The notes beneath the pieces were generated by a model, which did no database searches, was not told the origin of the DNA, and saw only the letters and a list, made by a program, of their open reading frames with translations. A stretch of DNA of 64,000 nucleotides from Ostrinia nubilalis. Its lineage: Eukaryota; Arthropoda; Insecta; Lepidoptera; Crambidae. Positions 56,019 through 64,000 of the stretch are shown here, piece after piece; position 1 is the first letter of the stretch; each line of letters starts with the position of its first letter. The position numbers and the translations under genes are program-made. The stretch lies in assembly GCF_963855985.1 (NCBI RefSeq), contig NC_087096.1:14756001-14820000 (forward strand). Direction: 5' to 3'.

Positions 56019-56524
56019 AAGCCCGGTTTCCACCAACATGAAGCGGAGCGGAGACGAGAGGAGATATGCGGTGAAGTTGGCAGGCTATTTCCACCAAAGC
56101 GGAGCAGAGACGAGCGGAGAGGAGACGAGACGAGCTGTCCGTAGCTGTCAGTCTATTGCTGTCTATAAAAACCGCACAGCTCCACACTGCACTGCTGTCA
56201 AATTCTATAGAAAAATTAGTCCACCCGACACTTCTCTCTTCTCCATGCGATTCATTTCCACCGAACCGGAGCACAACCAACGAAAGAACTCAACCACAGA
56301 AAAATAATGAAATAATGAAATCTGATTAGTTAGGCCGCTTGTAACCATTCGTTTTTTCAATCGGACTACGGCCCGATTTGTTCGCCTAATTTAATTTTAG
56401 CGGTGGTGTATGGTTTATAATGAACGTCTGCGTGTGCGTGAAAATTTACAACAAACAGATGTCTACAAACGGCCTTATTCAAAACTCTTCTCTTCTCCGC
56501 TCCGACTTGGTGAAAACCAGGCCT
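56019..56524. mobile_element. 506-bp MITE, GCCCGGTTTCCACC family
   Basis: TA then AAGCCCGGTTTCCACCAA and GCGGAGCGGAGACGAGAGGA at the left. TCTTCTCCGCTCCGACTTGG and TGAAAACCAGGCCT then TA at the right. The centre repeats GCGGAGCAGAGACGAGCGGA, so the element may hold a second copy or an internal duplication. A fragment is at 13498-13578. Confidence 0.72.
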
Positions 56525-56803
56525 TAGTAGGGAGTTCTGCGAATGTGTTAAGCGATGTTAAAGTTGATAAGACCCTTGTCTTGTACACGTGCGGGTAACA
56601 TTTTATTGATAAAATGCGCCGTTGAAGGAAAGGTAGCGTAAGAAGATAAAAGGACGTGCTCGAATGCCATGCTTTTGAAAAGTCGTGTTGGACAAACGGG
56701 AAATCAGAAAGATCTTTTTGGAAACATTTCGGTGACACGTGTTTTAGGGTCAAGGAATAGGCCGTCCGTTATTTATTCCGGGAATGAATATGACATACTT
56801 ATA

Positions 56804-57069
56804 CAGGGTGTTTGGTAAATGGGTATATGAGCCGACACTAGCCCATGTTAACATGGGCATATTTAAATGGTATGGTTAAGTCAGAAATTTGATATCATCA
56901 TTTTAATATTTTGAATTTTCATACAAAATAAATTTTATAAAATCCGATTTATATAAAAATTAAAATAATTAAAATGAAGATATCAATTTTCTGACTTCAC
57001 CATACCATTTATATGCCCATGTTAACATAGGCTAGTGTCGGCTCATATACCCATTAACCTAACAGCCTG
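56804..57069. mobile_element. 266-bp MITE with TA duplication, mariner-like ends
   Basis: TA, CAGGGTGTTTGGTAAATGGG, TATATGAGCCGACACTAGCC pair with GGCTAGTGTCGGCTCATATA and CCTAACAGCCTG, TA. The arms are about 75 bp. CAGGGTG ends resemble those of the transposon at 17385-18623. Confidence 0.85.
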
Positions 57070-57329
57070 TATATGTATATGATTAAATTCTATTATTTAA
57101 GCTCGTGGCCTGCGTCTCATCTTATTTGAATGTAGCCTTTAGGTTTTTACTTTATGTACACGTAGTGCCGTTTTTCAGGTATAAATAATTTATAGAAACC
57201 GATTTTATCTTCTAATAACAATACCTATTATGCAGATGAAAGATTTGATTGTTTACAATGAAGAGGCTCCAAAACTGCTTGACCTATATTAAAAATTCAC
57301 CATTAAGATTCTACATTATCCTTGATGAA

Positions 57330-57380
57330 CATAGGCTATAGACTTTTTATTGGCGGTATGAAGTTCGCCGGGTCAGGTAG
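57330..57380 (+). mobile_element. Helitron 3' end remnant
   Basis: GAAGTTCGCCGGGTCAGGTAG matches the common GCCGGGTCAGCTAG Helitron end except for one base. No 5' end found. Confidence 0.45.
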
Positions 57381-57477
57381 TTTTAGATATACGGAGTGTC
57401 CCAAAAATACTACTTTTTGGTATATAAAACAGAGCCTAGTGTTTCTAAATATTTGCTTTAGATCTCAATATTTTCTT

Positions 57478-57507
57478 TCTAAAATATTTTCTTTCTTTCT
57501 TTCTTTC
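57478..57507 (+). repeat. (CTTT)n microsatellite
   Basis: About five TTTC units. Confidence 0.85.
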
Positions 57508-58899
57508 AATCGTAAGATCAATTTTATTCATTGGATAATAAATGTAAGTTGTCTGTCGTAGCTCGTATACATACTCGTAAATATTTTCCCTTGATTTTTT
57601 CGCACTTTTAGCCATATCTTAAGTTAAATCACTGAGTCCTAACCTAAACACATTAGAGAAACCTAATTTCATTCAAAACTCTTAAACAAGAGACCCCAAA
57701 GATTGAGTGGCTGCCCATAGCTATTTTCAGTGCCCCAACTCTTAATATAAAATGAGACAAACTTTCTCGGGTAATTTGTGAATTATTGCGGAGAATATTA
57801 AGAAATTGAGTTAGCCTCGGCAAGTCAGTTTAATTAAACCGACAGGCTCGTAATAAAATGGTTTATGCAGTCTTTTATGTTGGGAACTAATTACTCTTAC
57901 ATATTTTACAATATAAGGGTGATTTTCCACTAGTTGGAGACGGTTAGAGCTATACCACCTATTAGTACACATTGCAGTCATGTTCTTATTCATTTTCTCC
58001 CTCTGTCTATTCTATAATTATGTTCGGTCTAATTTTCAAAATGGCTGGACTGATTTTGGCAGATTTTTAGGTGTAGAACTTAAGGCTATTATTTCTTTTA
58101 TTTTAGAAGAAAAATTAAAATTCCGTGCAATAAATAACCATCAAAGTAAGTACAAAATCCATGACAGTTTGAATTCTGGGTACATAGGTGAAGTCGTTGG
58201 AAATGCTAGTTCTAGAAATGTCCTTATTATTTTAATACTACCAGTTTGTAAACACTTTTATCATACTAAGTATTTACCTAAATCACCCAAACAGACATTA
58301 TAATTCACCTAAGCAGCCATCAAGTGTGTGACAAATACATTTCAAACTGTATTTGGACTTGATCCAAAGCACTCAGATGAAACTGAGATTATAATCATAA
58401 AGTTCTGTAACTTATTCCTTTAATGTGATTGCTCGATTGTTTTCATAAAGGACGGCGTAGTTATGGCAGTTATAGGGTTAACTATCTGGCTCATTGCAGG
58501 ATTGACTTGTAAATGGCAAAGTTTTAAAGGGTCAAAGCTGCTATAAAATATTTTTTGAGGTGATTATCTGAATGTTAACCATTTTTACTGCTTTTACTTT
58601 GATCATTATAATCGTGGTTATAGTATTGTAAAATACTTTAGATTTTTGTGATAGTTTTCAGATTTTATTGAGACATATTTCTTTATTGAGAAAAGAAAAA
58701 TAACATTGTTAATTTACATAAAAATCCGTGAAAGTCGTCTAGATTGCGATTGCTTGTTCTTAGAAACTCTCTCGTTTAAAAATGAGGAAAGAGTTAGGTA
58801 ATATTTGATCTGTAGGTATACTCTTTATCACACTAGATTACATAGATTGTAACTGATTTCATTAAGACAAAGACGCAACAGTGAAATTGTAAGCTATTA
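57508..58899. other. No recognisable gene
   Basis: AT-rich. The 107-codon frame at 57980-58303 has no motif. Confidence 0.35.
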
Positions 58900-59017
58900 A
58901 GGCTGAGTTGCACCACCTAACTTTGACCGTAGCTACAACGATAACCGGCGTTTATTGTATGGAGTTGACAGATTTTTGACGTTTGTCAAAGTTAAAGTAA
59001 GATAGTGAAACCCAGCC
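58900..59017. mobile_element. MITE of the GGCTGAGTTGCACC family
   Basis: AGGCTGAGTTGCACCACC and AGTGAAACCCAGCCT ends with TA on both sides. Core TGACAGATTTTTGACGTTTG. Confidence 0.8.
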
Positions 59018-59242
59018 TAGTATATCCGAAAGCTTTCACAGCATACGCTCCAGTTGGCCCAATAAATGGCAAGCTAATGAAATGTAACGTCACATATAAG
59101 ACAATATTTACATAGTAATCAGCCAGATTAGCTCACAACAAAGATTTTATTTGCCTTTGATCATGCAGCAGGAGTAATTGTCTCTCCATTACAATACATA
59201 TGGGGTTTGGGATGGATTGGAGAATGTTAATTCGAACAATGA

Positions 59243-59336
59243 GGCTGAGTTGAGTCTAAATTTGACCCTAACTTTGACGATAACCGTTGTTTTTTGTGTG
59301 GAGTATGACAGATTTTTGACGTTTGTTAATGTAAAC
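59243..59336. mobile_element. Decayed MITE of the same family
   Basis: GGCTGAGTTGAG start and the TGACAGATTTTTGACGTTTG core 230 bp from the previous copy. The right end is lost. Confidence 0.6.
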
Positions 59337-59423
59337 CGAATGATAGCGAAGCGAATACAAACAATCTTCAGAACTGAAAGTAAATAAGTTCTCGAATACA
59401 GGCTATGTTTTAGCATACGTAAA

Positions 59424-59480
59424 AATAGCGTGGAAGGCTCACCTGCTCGATGGACCAACGATATCAAAACATAGCTGGGT
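59424..59480 (+). mobile_element. RTE LINE scrap
   Basis: GCGTGGAAGGCTCACCTG and GATGGACCAACGAT resemble the GRPPTRWTNDL region. Short and diverged. Confidence 0.4.
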
Positions 59481-60290
59481 GAAAAACTCATAAAAAACTC
59501 ATTTATTTTGCAAATAGGCTTTAAAAAAGCGCTTTTTCACGTCCCAGTATTAGTAAGAAAATAGGGGAGATCGTGCTTTACACTCCTCTTCTGACACAGG
59601 CTAAAAAGATCCCTATAAAACTGCAAATAACTGATCATTACACTCTACCTACTCGTCTCAGCTCGGTCATCTACTAGGATGTGTTAGTTAGTTTTATTAC
59701 ATTCACAGCTGTCTAATCTTATAATGCCAGCGGATGAGCTGCCAGATGCAGGTTTGATTCCCGTTAAGGGCGAACTATAATGTTACCCGAACTACTACCA
59801 GACTGCGCCAGAAGAAGGGTTTATTAGCTTGAGGGTTATGTGATCAAACAGACAGACAGACTGATAATGTACACGTTCTAGCTAAATAATAAAAATAATA
59901 CGCATCAAAAAGTAAATTACTTACATCACAATCAAGCAACATCCATTCACAAACCGTTCACAGTATCTCAACATCAGACGCACAGTAAATCACAACCTGC
60001 GAATTATATTATACACGGCACTGTCACCCCTGATATTACCGTTACTTTGTCACGTGATACTGCCGCTGTCACAGCTCCGAAGTAGGTCACGTTATAATTT
60101 TAGTACTAAGTTACGGCGTAAAGTATGGAGGTGCAGTGGGTTCATGATGAAGAATGTGGTTACGTCATCTTACATCCTTTAGAAATAGAAACATATTGAT
60201 TGATGTGAATACCTATACTGTAACGTTTTATAGATTTGAGTCTTGGCACCTAAACCAGTGAAAACGTTATTTCAGTTGCCAGTTCCATTA
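59481..60290. other. No recognisable gene
   Basis: AT-rich. Confidence 0.4.
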
Positions 60291-60440
60291 AGGGCTGATT
60301 TTTAACTATACTATTTTAAAATAACTTTTAACTGTAGAATAAGTTTGGCATATTAACAGTTTCTTCAGTATAGGAAATATGTCAAAATGACAAGTTTATT
60401 CTTCAGTTAAAAGTAAACTGATGATTGAAGGATCAGCCCT
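60291..60440. mobile_element. Candidate 150-bp MITE, AGGGCTGAT ends
   Basis: AGGGCTGATTTTTAACTATA and TTGAAGGATCAGCCCT with internal TTTTAACTG/CAGTTAAAA pairing. Imperfect and old. Confidence 0.6.
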
Positions 60441-60577
60441 ATAGGTAGTAAGAATGTCAAATAGGTAACAGATATTTCATTAGATTATTTGCTATTATTG
60501 TGACACAGAGTTTTTTGTAAAAACAATCAAGAGTCACTGTCAGTTCAAAGTTCAAACTAAGCGTTTGTTAAACTCTA

Positions 60578-60697
60578 AGGCTGGGTTGCACCATCTTATT
60601 TTAGCTTTGACAAACGTCAAAACTGTATCAAATTCCACACAAAAAGCACCGGTTATCGTCATAGTTACCGTTAAAGTTAGGTGGTGCAACTCAGCCT
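60578..60697. mobile_element. MITE of the GGCTGAGTTGCACC family, best copy
   Basis: 120 bp between TA dinucleotides. Ends AGGCTGGGTTGCACCATCTT and AGGTGGTGCAACTCAGCCT. This is the cleanest member for defining the family. Confidence 0.85.
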
Positions 60698-60699
60698 TA

Positions 60700-62089
60700 G
60701 CTTCTACTAACTCTCACTGATCAGTGAATCTTTAGACTCTTGATACAAACAAAACCTTAAATATTCAAATCAGTGGTTCACATTAGGGCCAGTGCTATTA
60801 GATTTTTTATCAAGATATATTTTGCAATAGTCTCGCCTTTTTCGTCCAAAGTCTCTACTTCATCTTCAACTGTTTTCCCATCACGGTCATATGTAAATCG
60901 GACTTTCTACCCCTATTTTTGCTGCCGCCGGTACCGGGTAGTACTTGGGTCGTTGCCAAACCTTCAAAATTAGGGCGTTCAGTTCGTTAAGCAAATTGAT
61001 AAGGTAGCGCCGAGTTATCAATTTAGTCGGGTTCGAGGGGCTCATTGCATAACTGGATGCAGTTTGAGGTAACCCTAACTAATAAATGTTCTAGTAGGTC
61101 ATAGATATTGTGAGGTCACCTATTTCTTAGTAAAAACGTCTACCCAAGCTGAATCTTGCTTGATTATTTTCTTTGTTCAGGTTTGTAGGCCAATAAAATC
61201 ATAATTAAACATCTATTTATTTGATTAGTTAGACTAATTAAATTCGATATTACAAATCGTCAAATTAATGCTCTTAGAGAGCCTTTACATTTCTCATTAT
61301 TTTTTACCTTACCAGCGCTTTGAGTCAAACATGCGACTAAAGATACGTTTGATATTTGACCGTAGATCTCACGACGAAGAAATCGTCGAAATATTTTAGA
61401 TATGGCAGTTACATAAAGAGGCTAACATGAATGAGGAAAGCTAATAAAACAAAAAACAAGGAATAATACCTATTCTTTTTTATAAGTACTTTTATCTTTA
61501 AAATATCCAAATACAATATTAATATCTTGCAAGATTTAACCTTCAAACTGATTTTACAATTAATGTCACAAAGACTCCTAAAGTTATCTCAAGTTAATCT
61601 AAAGTTCACTGATTTTCTAATTTGCATTGAAATATATACAGACTTACGAAAGTCTATTATGATCCTTATTTTGTGGCATCTGGCGGTCTGTGACAATCTT
61701 CAGCAAACAACAAATTTAAAGTTTTTAGTAAACCCAACTTCTCGAGTTGTTTGCAATTCAAATCAGTGGTTTGTATATCCGAAATCGCTGTAGTAGGGTA
61801 TCAAAGGCGGGTTAAAGTAATATCGTGTTTAGGTATATTACGCTGTTTTAACTTCATGATATATTGATGTTTCTTAAAGTAGAAAACTTGATGAAGCACA
61901 TGTTCATTTTGGGCATATTATTTTACGATCGAAGAGTTACATAGTAGCTAATTTTACGCAACGGATTTTGATGCGATTTTTTTCAATAGATAGAGTGACT
62001 CAAGAAGAAGGTTTATAAGTTTAAAACATGCATATTACAGAAGAGATAAGTCGGGCAATTCCATTGTAACCGTGTGAAGCCGGGGCGGG
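60700..62089. other. No recognisable gene
   Basis: AT-rich. The 88-codon frame at 61527-61793 has no motif. Confidence 0.35.
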
Positions 62090-62256
62090 CTGCTGGACAA
62101 AGGCCTCCCCCAAGGTTTTCCACAATGAACGGTCCTGCGCTGCCCGCATCCAGGTTCTTCGCGCGACCTTTACCAGATCGTCGGTCTACCTAGTAGGAGG
62201 CCTGCCCACGCTACGTCTTCCAGCCCGTGATCGCCACTCGAGAACTTTTCCGCTAG
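62090..62256 (-). mobile_element. RTE LINE 3' tail, minus strand
   Basis: The plus strand shows GCTGGACAAAGGCCTCCCCC, GGTCCTGCGCTGCCCGCATC and GATCGTCGGTCTACCTAGTA, the complement of the tail at 44700-44882. Confidence 0.8.
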
Positions 62257-63388
62257 TATTATTCTAAAACAAATAGCGTACTTATTTCCCACTTTGCTCA
62301 TCCCCGTACAGGGCGACTGCATTTTTTCTTTGCACGCCATTTGTCATTCGCCGACACGTCCGACATTGACAAACACTCCAAATGGCCATTGTTGCAGGAA
62401 GATAAATGAAATTTACTTTCAGCTATTATGAAGGGGACTATGATCTGGAAAAGTCTATATCGATAAAACATTTGTTAAGTCTAGACAAAAGTCCTTTAGT
62501 GTCATTAGAATAAAAGAATACAAAAAAAAAATGTTTTATAAACATGACCCATTGGCTAGAGTAGGTATGTTCACAATATATCCATATTGAGAATAATAAA
62601 ATATTATTGAGGGATCAGTAATAAAAAAGCCTTTTTTTGTTTCGCACTTGATTTAAATCTAGATGATAAAGATCTGTGATTTCAGGGACACGTATCATAC
62701 GCAAGCAAGAAAACTTTTCCTCTCTACGTAGAATTATTATCCTAGATTCAATAAAATGAAAAAATCTGTAAATTCAGAGTTTCTTATGATGTGTGTTATG
62801 CATATTTTTTTGGAATAAAAATAGAACATTAATTTCTGTCTGTATATTCTAATAATTATGTTTTCTTTTAGAGATAGAATTCGACGTAAGTACACTCTGT
62901 TGCTCAGATACTCTAATAAATCAGCCATGTTATTACTGATTCATTAAACTCCAATATTGTAGAGTGATGTTTATTATGGAGAACTCCAATTACTGTAATT
63001 GAAGTAAGTAATGATAGTAATCATCATAAAAGCTACAATGATCACAAAATGGTTTTCATTAACAATTCAATTTCTAATTTATATCGGTTCATAGATAAAT
63101 AAATAATCGGTAAAATATCAAAGAAGTCTTATGAAAGTCAAAGAAAATTACGGCTAAAACAAGAGCCAAAAAAATGTGGCACATAGATTATAAAATATTT
63201 TCGCTCCATTAGTGTAACTTTCATCAAGCTTTTGATAACACGAGCAAACAAAAAAAGGCCACGGAACAACCTTCACAATTGTAACACTGTGGAACTTCAC
63301 AACGAAATTACTGCACCAGTTCTGTAAACATGCCCACAAATTAAGTTGTTAAGTAAGGCTTGCCATTTGAGCGGCGTCGCAGTAAAAT
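62257..63388. other. No recognisable gene
   Basis: AT-rich. Confidence 0.4.
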
Positions 63389-63430
63389 ACCGGACTGCCC
63401 CAGGGTTCCATTTTGAGACCTATTACAAAT
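63389..63430 (+). pseudogene. Possible LINE reverse transcriptase scrap
   Basis: TGLPQGSILRP matches the conserved G-x-PQGS-x-L-x-P box of LINE reverse transcriptases, but only about 40 bp is recognisable. Confidence 0.35.
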
Positions 63431-64000
63431 AGTAAAACGAAACTGTATAAAAGCGTATTGACAATCTTCCGATATTTTAGCTTAGGTGTGTTTTTTTTTT
63501 AAATGTGAATTCACAATAATTTGGTGATTGCCAAAATCAGAAAATTAATTAACTGCTTCAGACAATATCGTCATATAAATTAGTCGGCGACAGAAAGACT
63601 GATGGTGACAAGGTCCATTAATATTGCTTTTGATTAATTCAATATTTGACACGTACTAAAATTACTTCGTAAGTATAATCGGTAATACAAAATATCGTAA
63701 AGAATATAATACCAAAATAATGGTTTGAAGCTAAGAGTAATTTAATTTTTAATAAGCTGACGTCTGCGTCAAAAACAGTATTGATCGCGTATTCATAATA
63801 ATCTATAGAAATCGTTTCTATTTATTTTCCCTCACTTTTTCGCTAGGACATATTGGTTTTAAGGGTTTATTCGAGTAGCGTTTACGCTGGAATCGTATTA
63901 TGAAGCCTTTTCATTTCGCCAATTAGTTCATGAGGGCTGGGGTCCCATTCGGGACGGTTTCCACGCCGTTACCCCGCAGCAAATATTTGTGAAATACTCT
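63431..64000. other. No recognisable gene
   Basis: AT-rich to the window end. A GC-richer patch at 63930-63985 has no open frame. Confidence 0.4.

Noticed and set aside
57980..58303. 107-codon frame
   Set aside because: No recognisable motif; the hydrophobic start is typical of AT-rich chance frames.
60970..61080. tRNA-like sequence (GGGTTCGAGGGGC)
   Set aside because: Stems do not form and no A box is evident.

Overview
This is a 64 kb stretch of animal nuclear DNA, AT-rich and almost free of host coding sequence. I infer a lepidopteran insect, mainly because several repeats look like families I recall from moth and butterfly genomes: Helitrons that start TCTATACT..ATTATAAA and end CTAG, RTE-type LINE 3' tails that end near GGCTGAAACGAACGAA, a tRNA-headed SINE, and many short TA-flanked MITEs. 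No search was run, so the taxon is recall and inference. There are no operons, bacterial promoters, rRNA genes or CRISPR arrays. Nearly every long open frame is either part of a transposable element or a chance frame.

Layout. 0.4-1.3 kb: a Helitron. 2.3-6.5 kb: a nearly complete LINE on the minus strand, with a PHD-finger ORF1 and an endonuclease/reverse transcriptase ORF2 broken by one base. 9.3-10.75 kb: a giant inverted repeat with 0.59 kb arms. 12.8-16 kb: RTE tails, two short Helitrons and a TTAA-flanked piggyBac-like element. 17.4-18.6 kb: a degraded IS630/Tc1/mariner-type transposon with target TA and both recognisable DDE motifs. 20.9-21.4 kb: a second copy of the first Helitron. 22-28 kb: MITEs, one carrying four 91-bp tandem units. 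29.4-30.1 kb: a decayed copy of a protein I recall as a repeated, uncharacterised arthropod family. 32.5-32.75 kb: the only good candidate for a host gene, a GC-rich leader followed by a 67-nt first coding exon that encodes a signal peptide.

34.7-39.2 kb holds the most informative structure. An RTE copy (+) is cut inside a codon by a 2.68 kb inverted-terminal-repeat element with a TTAT duplication. That element carries a second RTE copy (-), which is itself interrupted by a 183-bp MITE with a TAA duplication. A deleted mariner and a LINE tail follow. 39.6-46.7 kb: four palindromic or foldback elements, several MITEs (one inside another), a 106-bp tandem duplication and a 3-unit satellite. 49.5-64 kb: a Helitron, RTE tails, three copies of one SINE (two nearly complete and opposed), more MITEs, and long stretches in which I recognise nothing.

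How it works together. The window reads as intergenic or intronic DNA built by successive layers of autonomous elements (LINE, RTE, mariner-type, piggyBac-like) and their non-autonomous riders (SINE, MITEs, short Helitrons). If the exon at 32.67 kb is real, everything to its right could be one very long intron of that gene. I found no previously undescribed defence or regulatory system. The best candidates for something unclassified are the 2.68 kb TTAT-flanked element and the MITE with the 91-bp array.
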